Positions 17,085 to 25,994 of a stretch of DNA of 64,000 nt are shown here, in pieces (within the stretch, counting starts at the first letter, position 1; the number at the start of each line of letters is the position of its first letter). The position numbers and the translations under genes are program-made. This DNA comes from JACCVL01 sp963695375 (GTDB taxonomy: Bacteria; Actinomycetota; Actinomycetes; Propionibacteriales; Nocardioidaceae): assembly GCA_963695375.1 (NCBI GenBank), contig OY968767.1, forward strand, positions 2,542,001 to 2,606,000, read 5' to 3'. The notes beneath the pieces are model-generated. The model saw only the letters and a program-made list of their open reading frames with translations, was not told the DNA's origin and ran no database searches.

Positions 17085-17873
17085 TCAGCGCTGGGCCAGC
17101 CATCGGTTCGCCGCGTCCAGCTGGATCGCCGTCCTGCGGTGCAGGGCCGCCACCTCGACCTCGTCGAGCCGGTCGCAGATCCAGTCCCAGTGCACGGCCA
17201 CCTGCTCTCCGGGCTGCAGCCCGGTCACGAACGCATGGCCGTCGGCCGACCAGCGGGCCTGCACGACCGACTCCGCCTCGGCCTCGAGGCTTAGCCGGCC
17301 GTCGTGCAGGCGCAGCGCCGGCACCCGGACGGTCGCGCGCTCCCCGTCGACCGCGGTCACGCGGCCCCACCGGATCCGGCAGGAGTCCAGCACCGACCGG
17401 GGGACGTCGCCGGCTTTGCCGAGCAGCCCGATCCAGGGGTAGACGACGAACACGTGGAAGCCGTGGTGCGGGCCGGCGGCGGTACCGCCGCTGTCGCCGG
17501 CCAGCCGCTCCGGGACGCCGGGCTGACTGCCGAACTGCTCCCGGGCCACCCGGGCGAGCGCGGCTTCCGGCACCGCGTCCAGCAGCTCGCTGCCCAGCCA
17601 GTAGGCGTGCACGACCCGGCGGTCCAGCGGATCCTCGACGCCGAGGCTTTCGGCGATCAGCTGCAGGTACGGCCAGGCGCCGTCGAACAACCGCGCCCGC
17701 CGGGCGACCTCGGCGTCCAGGTCAGCGGCGGCCGGCCGGGCGTCGGCCGCGCCACCGGCGAGCAGGACCTCGGCGCCGTCGGGACCGCAGTAGCCCAGCT
17801 CGTTCGGCGGGAAGGCGTAGCGCGCGAACAGGGCCGCCCCCGACCGCTGGTCCAGCTCCGGCGACGCCGGCAT
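17085..17873 (-). CDS. DUF6390-like hydrogenase-operon protein
   Basis: A 262-residue soluble protein (YAFPPNELGYCGPDGAEVLL... ...FHVFVVYPWIGLLGKAG...VHWDWICDRL). I recognise it as the type of protein often encoded at the end of actinobacterial [NiFe]-hydrogenase operons (DUF6390). Its biochemical role is not known. The ATG directly abuts the stop codon of hypE with no gap, making it the last gene of the 17-gene operon. Confidence 0.75.
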   Translation of the reverse strand: MPASPELDQRSGAALFARYAFPPNELGYCGPDGAEVLLAGGAADARPAAADLDAEVARRARLFDGAWPYLQLIAESLGVEDPLDRRVVHAYWLGSELLDAVPEAALARVAREQFGSQPGVPERLAGDSGGTAAGPHHGFHVFVVYPWIGLLGKAGDVPRSVLDSCRIRWGRVTAVDGERATVRVPALRLHDGRLSLEAEAESVVQARWSADGHAFVTGLQPGEQVAVHWDWICDRLDEVEVAALHRRTAIQLDAANRWLAQR

Positions 17874-18947
17874 TCAGCAGATCCGCGGCAGCTGCTCGCC
17901 GAGGGGCAGGTCCACCACCCGCGTCCCGCCCAGCCCGGTCCTCGCCACGACCATGCCGGGGTGGGCCGGCACGCAGGTCCCGATCACGGTGGCGCCCTTG
18001 CCGTGCTCGTGTCGGCGCATCGCCTCCAAGACCTGCTCGGCGTCCTCGGCGGCGACGAACGCGACCAGCTTGCCCTCGTTGGCGACGTATAGCGGGTCCA
18101 GCCCGAGCAGACCGCAGGCGTCGGTCACCGGTTGTGGGATCGGCAGGTCTCGCTCGACCAGCTCCACGCCGACGCCGGATGCCGAGGCGATCTCGTTCAG
18201 AGACGCCGCCACCCCGCCACGGGTCGGGTCACGCAGGACCCGGATCCGGGCCCCCGTCTCCAGCATTGCGGCGACCAGGCCGTGCAGCGGCGCCGTGTCG
18301 CTCTCGACCGATGTGCCGAACTCGAGGCCCTCCCGGCAGCTCATCACCGCCACCCCGTGCACGCCGATGTCTCCGCTGACGATGATGGCGTCACCGACCT
18401 GGGCCGCGCTCGGTCGCAGGTCCACCCCGTCCGGCACCCGGCCGATTCCGGCCGTGTTCACGAAGACCTTGTCGCCGTGGCCCGCGTCGACCACCTTGGT
18501 GTCCCCGGTGACCAGCCGGACGCCGGCCCCGCTCGCGGCCCGGCCCATCGCCTCCGCGACACGACCGATGTCGGCCAGGTCGGTCCCCTCCTCGAGGATG
18601 AAGGCGGTGGACAGCACCAGCGGTTCGGCCCCGGCCATCGCGAGGTCGTTCACCGTGCCGTGCACGGCGAGGTCGCCGATGCTGCCGCCGGGGAAGAACA
18701 TCGGCCGGACGACGTAGGAGTCGGTGGAGAAGGCGAGCCGGACGCCGCCGACGTCCAGCACCGCGGAATCGCCCATCCCGGCGTCGGCGGCAGCACCGTA
18801 GGCGGGCAGGAACAGGTGCTCGACGAGCTCGGCCGACAGCGCCCCACCACCGCCGTGTCCCATGACGATCGTCGGTGAGTTGCGCAGCGGAGCCGGGCAG
18901 ACCCAGCTGTCGAAGTCCGGCGTCCCGTCGGGCCGCCCGTCAGCCAC
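17874..18947 (-). CDS. hypE: Carbamoyl-dehydrating hydrogenase maturation protein HypE
   Basis: A 357-residue PurM/AIR-synthase-fold enzyme that turns the carbamoyl group received from HypF into a thiocyanate used as cyanide ligand for the NiFe site. Motifs: MGHGGGGALSAELV near the N-terminus, RDPTRGGVAASLNEIA, and the essential C-terminal cysteine in PRIC. The start is a GTG at 18947, which overlaps the hypD stop by 8 bp and is followed by the usual N-terminal segment. Confidence 0.97.
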   Translation of the reverse strand: MADGRPDGTPDFDSWVCPAPLRNSPTIVMGHGGGGALSAELVEHLFLPAYGAAADAGMGDSAVLDVGGVRLAFSTDSYVVRPMFFPGGSIGDLAVHGTVNDLAMAGAEPLVLSTAFILEEGTDLADIGRVAEAMGRAASGAGVRLVTGDTKVVDAGHGDKVFVNTAGIGRVPDGVDLRPSAAQVGDAIIVSGDIGVHGVAVMSCREGLEFGTSVESDTAPLHGLVAAMLETGARIRVLRDPTRGGVAASLNEIASASGVGVELVERDLPIPQPVTDACGLLGLDPLYVANEGKLVAFVAAEDAEQVLEAMRRHEHGKGATVIGTCVPAHPGMVVARTGLGGTRVVDLPLGEQLPRIC

Positions 18948-20079
18948 GGTCGCCCGCCCCCACCGGGGTCTCGTCCGGCTGCACGACGGGCAGGTCCATC
19001 CGCCGGTAGGTGTAGTAGGCGGCGCAGGCACCCTCCGACGACACCATCGTCGCGCCGAGCGGGTTGCGCGGCGTGCACTCCTTGCCGAACGCGGCGCACT
19101 CGTGCGGCTTGATCAGTCCCTGCAGCACCTCGCCGGAACGACAGATCGTGGACTCGGCGGTGTTGATGCCGGTGACCGAGAAGCGCTGCTCGGCGTCGAA
19201 CTCGGCGTAGCGCTCGGACAACCGCCAGCCACTGCCCGGGATCATGCCGATCCCGCGCCAGGTGCGGTCGGTGACGTCGAAGACATCGGCGAGCATCGCC
19301 ATCGCCGCCGGGTTGCCCTCGTCGCGGACCGCGCGAGGGTAGGCGTTCTCCATTTCATGCCGGCCGGACTCGAGCTGCAGCACCGTGCGGCGGATCCCCT
19401 CCAGGATGTCCAGCGGCTCGAAACCGGTGACCACGATCGGCACCTGGTACTTCTCCGCCAGCGGTGGGTACTCCGCCGTCCCCATCACGCTGCAGACGTG
19501 CCCGGCAGCCAGGAAGGCCTGCACGCGGCAGGTCGGGGACTCCATGATGGCGGCGATCGCCGGCGGGACCAGCACGTGTGAGACCAGCAGCGAGAAGTTC
19601 CTGATCCCCAGCCGCTGCGCCTGGTAGACCGTCATCGCGTTGGCGGGTGCCGTCGTCTCGAACCCGATACCGAAGAACACCACCTGCTTGTCCGGGTTGT
19701 CCCGGGCCAGGTTGAGGGCGTCCAGCGGGGAGTAGACGACGCGTACGTCCGCTCCGGCACTCTTGATGCGGAACAGGTCCTTGCTGCTGCCGGGGACGCG
19801 CAGCATGTCACCGAACGAGCAGAAGATCACGCCCGGCTGCTCGGCGATCGCGAGCGCCTTGTCGATCATCTCCAGCGGGGTGACGCACACCGGGCAACCC
19901 GGTCCGTGGATCAGCTCGATCGCGTCGGGCAGCAACTGGTCGATGCCGTGCCTGATGATGGAGTGCGTCTGCCCGCCGCACACCTCCATCATGGCCCACT
20001 CCCCCGTGGTTGCCGCGTCGATCTGCTCGAGCAGCTTGTGTGCCAGCTCGGGATTGCTGAACTCGTCGAGATACTTCAT
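18940..20079 (-). CDS. hypD: Hydrogenase maturation factor HypD
   Basis: A 379-residue [4Fe-4S] protein on which Fe(CN)2CO is assembled together with HypC. Conserved cysteine motifs are all present: CGGQTHS, GPGCPVCVTP, GHVCSVMG, and the C-terminal iron-sulfur cysteines in HECAAFGKEC...SSEGACAAYY. The ATG overlaps the TGA of hypC by one base. Confidence 0.98.
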   Translation of the reverse strand: MKYLDEFSNPELAHKLLEQIDAATTGEWAMMEVCGGQTHSIIRHGIDQLLPDAIELIHGPGCPVCVTPLEMIDKALAIAEQPGVIFCSFGDMLRVPGSSKDLFRIKSAGADVRVVYSPLDALNLARDNPDKQVVFFGIGFETTAPANAMTVYQAQRLGIRNFSLLVSHVLVPPAIAAIMESPTCRVQAFLAAGHVCSVMGTAEYPPLAEKYQVPIVVTGFEPLDILEGIRRTVLQLESGRHEMENAYPRAVRDEGNPAAMAMLADVFDVTDRTWRGIGMIPGSGWRLSERYAEFDAEQRFSVTGINTAESTICRSGEVLQGLIKPHECAAFGKECTPRNPLGATMVSSEGACAAYYTYRRMDLPVVQPDETPVGAGDRG

Positions 20080-20408
20080 CAGCCTTCTCCGTTCCCCTCG
20101 TGTCGATCCCCGTGACCCGCGGTGGGGTCGGTCATGCCGGCTTGCTTGGCCGCCAACGCGAACTGGTCGCCGAACTCCTCCTCGAGGATGCCGAGGTTGT
20201 CGAACTCGGCCAGCGTCTGCAGTGCCGAGGCCTCGTCGAGCATCTGGATCGCGAAGCCGACGTGGACCATCACGTAGTCGCCGATGGCGACGTGGGGGAC
20301 GTACTGGCAGCAGACGTCCTTGCGCACCCCCCCGAAGTCGACGTCGGCCATCGTGGTGCCGTCCCGCTCGCTGAGCGAGACGACCCTGCCGGGTACGGCG
20401 AGACACAT
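20079..20408 (-). CDS. hypC: HypC/HybG-family hydrogenase chaperone (copy 1)
   Basis: A 109-residue chaperone that carries the iron centre from HypD to the large subunit. The essential N-terminal MCLAVPGRV (Cys2) is intact. It is longer than a typical HypC (about 80 residues) because of a charged C-terminal extension (HGDRHEGNGEG). It directly precedes hypD, its complex partner, as usual. A second hypC-like gene lies upstream of hypF. Confidence 0.96.
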   Translation of the reverse strand: MCLAVPGRVVSLSERDGTTMADVDFGGVRKDVCCQYVPHVAIGDYVMVHVGFAIQMLDEASALQTLAEFDNLGILEEEFGDQFALAAKQAGMTDPTAGHGDRHEGNGEG

Positions 20409-20419
20409 GACGAGCTCCT

Positions 20420-22765
20420 TCAGCTGGCGGCGGCGACGAGGACCTGCCCGAGAGCGATGCCCCCATCGTTGGGCGGTAGGTGGTGCGGACACAAGACCCG
20501 GAAGCCGGCGGCCTGCAACCGGCGACGCGTGTCGGACAGCAGCAGCGCGTTGCCGAAGCAGCCGCCGCCGAGGGCGACGGTGGCGACACCGGTGTGGTCC
20601 CGGACGCGGATGGCGACGTCGTGCACGGCCGTCACCACTGCGGCGTGGAAGCCGGCCGCGATGGAGCCGGCCGGCACTCCCCGGGCCACGTCCCGAGCGA
20701 TGCCGCGGATCACGCCTCCGGGGTCGATCACATCGGGCGCGGAGCCGGTCCCGGTCCGCAGGTCGAAGGTGTAGCCGATCCGCGGGCCGGCGTCGGTGGT
20801 GCCCGCGTGTCGGGCCAGTCCCTCGAGCTCGATCGCGGCCTGCGCCTCGTGGTCCACCACCTGCCGGACGCCGGCAAGCGCCGACACGGCGTCGAACAGC
20901 CGGCCCATGCTCGAGGTCGGTACGCAGCCGAAGCCGGTGTCCACCTGGTGCCGCAGCACCCGCAGCTCCTCGGCCGGGCACGCGTCCACCGGCGGCAGCC
21001 CGGCCTTCCAGGCCACCCCGGCGGCGGCCAGATGGGCCAGCGCCATCCGGTACGGGCGGTGCACGCTGGAGTCGCCACCGGGGAGGTTGACGTAGCCGAG
21101 GTGCGCGGCGCGGGTGAAGCCCTTGTAGTCGGCGACCAGCACCTCGCCACCCCAGATCGCCCCGTCGGTGCCGTAGCCGGTGCCGTCGAAGGCGACGCCG
21201 ATCACCGGTTCGCGGCCGTCCAGCCCGTGCTCGGCCATCACCGCCGCGACGTGGGCATGGTGGTGCTGCACCGTGACCAGTGGCCGATGCGCCCGGTGCC
21301 GGCGGGCCCAGTCGGCCGAGCGGTAGCCGGGGTGCGCGTCGGCGACCAGCAGCGCCGGCTCGACGCCGGTGAGCTCGCGCAGGTGCCGCTCGGCGGCGTC
21401 GAAGGCGTCGAGAGTCGCGAGGTCGTCCATGTCGCCGATGTGCTGGCTCAACCACGCGTACCGGCCCTCGGCCACGCAGCAGGTGTTCTTCAGGTCCGCG
21501 CCCACCGCGAGCACCGCCGGCACGTCGAACGGCAGCGCGATCGGCACCGGCGCGTAGCCGCGGGAACGCCGCACCGGCACCTCCACCCCGTCGACCAGCC
21601 GAGTGACCGCGTCGTCGCAGGGCACGTGGATCGGGCGGTCGTGCCGGAGCCAGCCGTCGACGAGCGGACCCAGCCGGGCCAGGGCGTCGTCGTCGTCGTA
21701 GCACAGCGGCTCACCCGCCAGGTTCCCCGACGTGAGGACCAGTGCCTCGGGCCCTGGGGGGTCGCCCGGCAGTCCGAGCAGCAGCCGGTGCAGCGGGGTG
21801 TAGGGCAGCAGCAGCCCGAGGTCGGGGTTGCCCGGTGCGACGGCGGCCGACAGCTCGTGTGCTCCCGGTGTGACATCGGCCCGCTTGGCGAGCAGCACCA
21901 CCGGGTGCTGTGGGCTCTCGAGCAGCCCGAGCTCCGCGTCGTCGGCCTCGGTGAACCTCCGCGCCGCGGCCGCGTCGGGCACCAGCACGGCGAACGGCTT
22001 GTCCCCACGCTGCTTGCGCCGGCGCAGCTCGCGGACCGCCTGGTCGTTGCCGGCGTCGCAGGCCAGGTGGTAGCCGCCGAGACCCTTGACGGCGAGGATC
22101 CGGCCTTCGGCCAGCATCCGTCGGGCGGCCACCACGGCGTCTGCGCCCTCGACCGGCGGCCCGGCCGGCCGGACCAGCTCGAGCCGCGGGCCGCAGTCGT
22201 GGCAGGCGATCGGCTGGGCGTGGAAGCGGCGGTCGGTCGGGTCGGTGTACTCCGCCCGGCACCGATCGCACATCGAGAAGCCGGCCATCGTGGTCTGCGG
22301 CCGGTCGTAGGGCAGCCCGGTGATGATGGTGAACCGCGGACCGCACGACGTGCAGGAGACGAACGGGTGCCGGTGCCTGCGGTTCCCGGGGTCGGCGAGC
22401 TCGGCCGCACAGTCGGCGCAGGTCGCCACATCGGCGCCGACCAGGGTGCGGCCACCACCGGCACGCGCCGACTCGTCGATCCGAAAGCCGACGGTGGCCT
22501 CGGCGGGGATCTGCTCCGCCTCCACCCGGCGCACGTCCGCGAGCGGAGGCGGCTCCCCGCTCATCGCGGCGACGAAGCGCTCGACCGCGTCCGCGGGACC
22601 CTCGACCTCGGCCAGCACGCCCGCGGAGTCGTTGCGCACCGCGCCGGACAGGCCGAGCCGGGTGGCCGTGACATAGACGAAGGGGCGGAAGCCGACGCCC
22701 TGGACCACTCCGGTGACCCGTACCCGGCACCGGATCGAGGGGGAGATCGATGAGGTCGCCGTCAC
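20420..22765 (-). CDS. hypF: Carbamoyltransferase HypF
   Basis: A 781-residue multidomain enzyme that activates carbamoyl phosphate and carbamoylates HypE. In order: an acylphosphatase domain (RVTGVVQGVGFRPFVYV, about 12-100), two zinc-finger-like units (CADC...CTSC and CDRC...CHDC, about 110-185), a YrdC-like domain (KGLGGYHLACDA, RRRKQRGDKPFAVLV) and a Kae1-like domain with the VQHHHAHVAAVM metal-binding segment. The GTG at 22765 overlaps the upstream stop by 4 bp and has an AGGAGGG site. Confidence 0.98.
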   Translation of the reverse strand: MTATSSISPSIRCRVRVTGVVQGVGFRPFVYVTATRLGLSGAVRNDSAGVLAEVEGPADAVERFVAAMSGEPPPLADVRRVEAEQIPAEATVGFRIDESARAGGGRTLVGADVATCADCAAELADPGNRRHRHPFVSCTSCGPRFTIITGLPYDRPQTTMAGFSMCDRCRAEYTDPTDRRFHAQPIACHDCGPRLELVRPAGPPVEGADAVVAARRMLAEGRILAVKGLGGYHLACDAGNDQAVRELRRRKQRGDKPFAVLVPDAAAARRFTEADDAELGLLESPQHPVVLLAKRADVTPGAHELSAAVAPGNPDLGLLLPYTPLHRLLLGLPGDPPGPEALVLTSGNLAGEPLCYDDDDALARLGPLVDGWLRHDRPIHVPCDDAVTRLVDGVEVPVRRSRGYAPVPIALPFDVPAVLAVGADLKNTCCVAEGRYAWLSQHIGDMDDLATLDAFDAAERHLRELTGVEPALLVADAHPGYRSADWARRHRAHRPLVTVQHHHAHVAAVMAEHGLDGREPVIGVAFDGTGYGTDGAIWGGEVLVADYKGFTRAAHLGYVNLPGGDSSVHRPYRMALAHLAAAGVAWKAGLPPVDACPAEELRVLRHQVDTGFGCVPTSSMGRLFDAVSALAGVRQVVDHEAQAAIELEGLARHAGTTDAGPRIGYTFDLRTGTGSAPDVIDPGGVIRGIARDVARGVPAGSIAAGFHAAVVTAVHDVAIRVRDHTGVATVALGGGCFGNALLLSDTRRRLQAAGFRVLCPHHLPPNDGGIALGQVLVAAAS

Positions 22766-23013
22766 GGTCCCTCCTCCGCCGGCTCCCCGCTGCCCATCAT
22801 TCGCAGCCCGGCCAGGGCTTTGGCCGCAGTGTCGGCGTCGACGGCCTCCACGGCGAACCCGACGTGGATGAGCACCCACTGCCCGGGCGCCGGCGGCTGG
22901 TCGAGCATGCCGACGTTGACCCGGCGCTGCGCCCCGACCACGTCCACGAGAGCCAGCTGGTCGGCGTAGCCGTCCACCAGCTCCACCACCCGTCCAGGGA
23001 TGCCTAGGCACAT
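22762..23013 (-). CDS. hypC: HypC/HybG-family hydrogenase chaperone (copy 2)
   Basis: An 83-residue second HypC-type protein starting MCLGIPGRVVELVDGYADQLALVDV with the essential Cys2. It is only distantly similar to the copy at 20079-20408. Two HypC-type proteins in one operon suggest that one serves iron-centre assembly and the other guards the large subunit, as HybG and HypC do elsewhere; this division is inferred. Its ATG overlaps the end of the maturation protease gene by 10 bp. Confidence 0.95.
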   Translation of the reverse strand: MCLGIPGRVVELVDGYADQLALVDVVGAQRRVNVGMLDQPPAPGQWVLIHVGFAVEAVDADTAAKALAGLRMMGSGEPAEEGP

Positions 23014-23501
23014 GGCTGGACCCCCACCCGCTCGGACAGCAGCCGGTGCACGGCGGCCACCGCCTCGTCCACGGCGGCGGCGACCGGCGGCGACAGGCCG
23101 ATCCGCTCCTCCAGGTCGGCCGGTTGCACCCCGACGACGTACGTCGGCGGCAGGGTCCCGCCCATCCGCTGCACGTCGGCGAGCACCGCGGCCGGGTGCA
23201 GGTCGTGCGCGTCGACTCCTCCCGGAGCCGCGGCCGGCCCGACGTCGTCGCTGTCGACGGTCAGCACGGTGACGGTGCCCGGTGGCCGGTCCCCCGGCAG
23301 CGCGTCCACCAGCACCAGCGCCTCGACCCCCTCCAGCAGGTCGTAGGCCAGGTGCACGCCGCGGATGCCGTAGTCGACCACCCGGACCCGGTCCGGCAGC
23401 GTGCCCGGGACAGCGGTCAGCCGACGGGCCACCTCGGGCCCGAAGCCGTCGTCGCCCAGGAAGAGGTTGCCGATCCCGGCCACCAGCACGCCGCCTGTCA
23501 T
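23004..23501 (-). CDS. [NiFe]-hydrogenase maturation endopeptidase (HyaD/HybD type)
   Basis: A 165-residue protease that removes the C-terminal tail of the large subunit once nickel is inserted. The nickel-sensing motif GIGNLFLGDDGFGPEVA and the downstream VVDYGIRGVHLAYDLL match the family. Its target is presumably the tail after His574 of the large subunit in the same operon. The ATG at 23501 follows an AGGAG site at good spacing; the frame is open upstream without resemblance. Confidence 0.95.
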   Translation of the reverse strand: MTGGVLVAGIGNLFLGDDGFGPEVARRLTAVPGTLPDRVRVVDYGIRGVHLAYDLLEGVEALVLVDALPGDRPPGTVTVLTVDSDDVGPAAAPGGVDAHDLHPAAVLADVQRMGGTLPPTYVVGVQPADLEERIGLSPPVAAAVDEAVAAVHRLLSERVGVQPCA

Positions 23502-23565
23502 GTCGTGGATCTCCTGCTCCTCCTCCGTGGGGTGGTCCGTCAGGGTCGGTCCGCGTCCGGGGCCG

Positions 23566-23766
23566 TCAGCCCTGTCCGCTGGGCAGGTCCGGCGACTCGT
23601 CCGAGCCCTGCGGGTTGACCGAGGTGTCGGTCTCCTCGTCGGGGCCGTCCGCAGGCCGGTCGACCGGGCCGCCGCCCGGTTCGTCACTGCCGGTGTCACG
23701 CGACCCGGGGGCGCCGCGCTCCTCTTGGGGCTCCTCGCCCAGGTGCTCGCCGGGGGTGCTGGTCAT
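23566..23766 (-). CDS. Small acidic, disordered protein in hydrogenase operon
   Basis: A 66-residue protein (MTSTPGEHLGEEPQEERGAP...) rich in Glu, Asp, Gly, Pro and Ser with no hydrophobic core, so probably unstructured. I do not recognise a family. It sits in line between the DUF6893-type gene and the maturation protease gene with short gaps (52 and 64 bp) and has only a weak ribosome site. It could be a chaperone-like spacer, or a chance frame in a loosely packed part of the operon. Confidence 0.5.
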   Translation of the reverse strand: MTSTPGEHLGEEPQEERGAPGSRDTGSDEPGGGPVDRPADGPDEETDTSVNPQGSDESPDLPSGQG

Positions 23767-23818
23767 GTCGTCTCTTCTCTGTTGCCGGTGGGCGGTACGC
23801 GCTCGCTCCGGGAGCCGG

Positions 23819-23938
23819 TCACATCTGGCGGATCTTCAGGTAGCGCTTGATGTCCGGTGCCGATCGCAGGCCGATGATCACCGCTCCCAGGACGCCGGCG
23901 CCGAGCAGCAGCGCGGTGAGCTTGCCGAGTGTCTCCAT
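23819..23938 (-). CDS. DUF6893-like 39-residue membrane peptide
   Basis: METLGKLTALLLGAGV begins a single predicted transmembrane helix, followed by the conserved-looking tail SAPDIKRYLKIRQM. I recognise this as the small-protein type (DUF6893) found in actinobacterial hydrogenase operons. Its ATG overlaps the stop of the previous gene by one base (TGATG), which argues that it is translated. It may help tether the otherwise soluble hydrogenase to the membrane; that role is inference. Confidence 0.75.
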   Translation of the reverse strand: METLGKLTALLLGAGVLGAVIIGLRSAPDIKRYLKIRQM

Positions 23939-25356
23939 CAGTTCTCCTCCCTCCGGTCGTCGATGTGCGGGTCCGCCTCGAGGTCCGGCGCAAGCGGCTC
24001 GAGCTCGTCGGGGGCGAAGTAGAGATAGCGGCCGTACCAGTCGTGCAGGTCGGCGGCCGGATCGTCGGCGAGCACGACCGCGACGTGGGTGTTGCCGTCG
24101 ACGTCTGAGTGCACGGCGGTGACCCGCGCCTCCTGCTCGGCGAAGAACAGGTCCTGGGCGTCGGCTCGCCGGCGCGGGTGGATGCGAACCCGGCTGCCAC
24201 CGGAGACCGGGACACCACCGATCATGACCACATCCACGTCCGGCTGGACGCTGCCGTCCACGGCCGGGTCCCACCAGGGCACTTCGTCGTCGAATCCGAA
24301 CGTGCCGGACAGGTCGAGCTCGGCGTCGGCAGCCAACGCCAGTCCCGGGTCGCGCAGGATGCCGTGCAGCTGCTGGAGCTGCGCAGGCGTCATCTGGTCA
24401 CAGCGGTCGATGATCTGCGCCGCCTTCGGGTCGGTCGCCCGGGCCTGCTGCTTCTCCTCCTCGGTCAGCGTCATCACCCGCAGGGTGAGGATCTCGTCGA
24501 TCTCCGTCGAGTCGAACAGCGCGCCGGCGCTCTGCTCAGCCACCTCGGGGTGGTCGTAGAGGATGATCGGCGAAGCCAGCACGACGGTGCCGGTGTCGCC
24601 ACCGGCCTCCGAGGCCCCCGAGGCGAGGACCGGCCAGCAGCGTCGCTGCTCACACCGCGCCGCCGCGGCGGCCAGCTGGTCGGGCGGCTCCAGCAGCGAG
24701 ACGAACGAACCGCCGTCGATCGTCAGCAGCAGGTGCGCCCCGATGAACGAGCGCCGGATCGCGTCGTCCTTGTCGGAGGCGACCCCGGCGACGTTGTCGA
24801 CGCTCAGCCGCAACCGGCTGACCCCGCCGTCGAGGGTGCGGCTGACATGGACCTCGGCGGCCAGCGGCCAGCGGCGGCGGACCAGTCGGCTGCCGGCGTC
24901 GAGCTGCTCGACGTCCTCGCCGCCGTCGACCCGCAGCGGCACCGCGGTCGCACCGTCCGCGAGACGGAACTCGGGCAGGACCAGCTCGTGCTCCACCGCC
25001 TCGTCCCAGGTCAGCCAGCTGGTGTCGGCCACGGTGAGCTGCTCCACCGGTGCGAATCCCCCGGCCCCGGCCCGTTGCGCCTCCCGGACCTGGAGCTGCA
25101 GGAAGCGCAAGCGGATCGTGACCACCGACTCCTCCGAGCCCTGGAGCAGCACCTCCGCGGCCATCCCGGACTCCTCACCGAGGCCGGCCTCGGCCGCACC
25201 CGGGGGTCCGAGGACGCCGAACTGCCAGCGCACCTGGTTCTTGCGCGACGACGCGCGGTACGGGTACAGCAGGTATCCCTCGTAGAGCACGGCGTCGGCA
25301 ACGGCGCGGGCACGGTCAAGGTCGGAGCCGGCGGCGGCGCCGGCGGCGGCGCTCAC
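23938..25356 (-). CDS. Conserved hydrogenase-operon protein of unknown function, 472 aa
   Basis: A large soluble protein with no signal peptide, membrane helix or cysteine-rich motif. It starts from GTG 25356 (GTGA overlap with the DUF6084 gene). The N-terminus contains AVLYEGYLLYPYRASSRKNQVRWQFGVLGPP, a block I associate with proteins conserved in actinobacterial hydrogenase clusters. The C-terminal 100 residues contain a short beta-rich domain (RVRIHPRRRADAQDLFFAEQEARVTAVHSDVDG). It could be a structural or assembly component of the hydrogenase complex; no activity can be assigned. Confidence 0.75.
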   Translation of the reverse strand: MSAAAGAAAGSDLDRARAVADAVLYEGYLLYPYRASSRKNQVRWQFGVLGPPGAAEAGLGEESGMAAEVLLQGSEESVVTIRLRFLQLQVREAQRAGAGGFAPVEQLTVADTSWLTWDEAVEHELVLPEFRLADGATAVPLRVDGGEDVEQLDAGSRLVRRRWPLAAEVHVSRTLDGGVSRLRLSVDNVAGVASDKDDAIRRSFIGAHLLLTIDGGSFVSLLEPPDQLAAAAARCEQRRCWPVLASGASEAGGDTGTVVLASPIILYDHPEVAEQSAGALFDSTEIDEILTLRVMTLTEEEKQQARATDPKAAQIIDRCDQMTPAQLQQLHGILRDPGLALAADAELDLSGTFGFDDEVPWWDPAVDGSVQPDVDVVMIGGVPVSGGSRVRIHPRRRADAQDLFFAEQEARVTAVHSDVDGNTHVAVVLADDPAADLHDWYGRYLYFAPDELEPLAPDLEADPHIDDRREEN

Positions 25357-25994
25357 GAGACACCCTCCCCGGCCCGGTGCAGCAGCGTCTCCAGCGTGGC
25401 CTCCCAGGTGGTCAGCCCGGCGGTCGCGCGGAACTGCGCGAGCGCCCGCAGGGTGTCGTGGTCGAGCCGCAACCACCCCGACCCCGGGAAGTAGTGGTCG
25501 AGCATGTCCTGCCAGACCCCGACCGGCAGGTCGTGGGTCGCCTCCCGGTCCCACGGGACCTGCTCCACGCCGAAGCCGGTGCTGCCCCTGGTGAAGACCG
25601 TGCCGGTGAAGAGCAACCGCAGCGGCACCGTGCCCTCCCGTAGCGCGTGCAGATACTTGGAGCCGGTCACCTCGAAGTCGTACGTGCAGGGCAGCGCCAG
25701 GTCCACCTCGGTCACCGCCGTGAAGCCCTGCACCATCGTCTCGGCCTGCATCCACAGCAGGGGCCGCAGCGTGTCGGTCCAGCGCTCCCGGGAGCCGAAC
25801 AGATCCAGCAGCCCCGGCTCCTCCTCGGCGGAGTAACGACGCCGCTGCGCGTCGATCCGCACCTGGCAGCGCAGCGCCATCGCGTGCACGACCGCGCCGG
25901 TGCTCTCCTCGATCCGCAGCCGGGCGGTCAGCTGCGGCGCCACCGCGTAGGGCTCGGCGAACACGTCGACCACCGAGAAGCTCAGGTCGGTCAT
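25353..25994 (-). CDS. DUF6084-like hydrogenase-operon protein
   Basis: A 213-residue soluble protein starting MTDLSFSVVDVFAEPYAVAPQLTARLRIEE and containing a WTDTLRPLLWMQAETMVQGF block. I recognise it as the DUF6084 type seen beside DUF5947 in group 1h hydrogenase operons. The role is unknown. ATGA and GTGA overlaps join it to both neighbours, so it is translated with them and probably acts in the same complex or in its maturation. Confidence 0.8.
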   Translation of the reverse strand: MTDLSFSVVDVFAEPYAVAPQLTARLRIEESTGAVVHAMALRCQVRIDAQRRRYSAEEEPGLLDLFGSRERWTDTLRPLLWMQAETMVQGFTAVTEVDLALPCTYDFEVTGSKYLHALREGTVPLRLLFTGTVFTRGSTGFGVEQVPWDREATHDLPVGVWQDMLDHYFPGSGWLRLDHDTLRALAQFRATAGLTTWEATLETLLHRAGEGVS

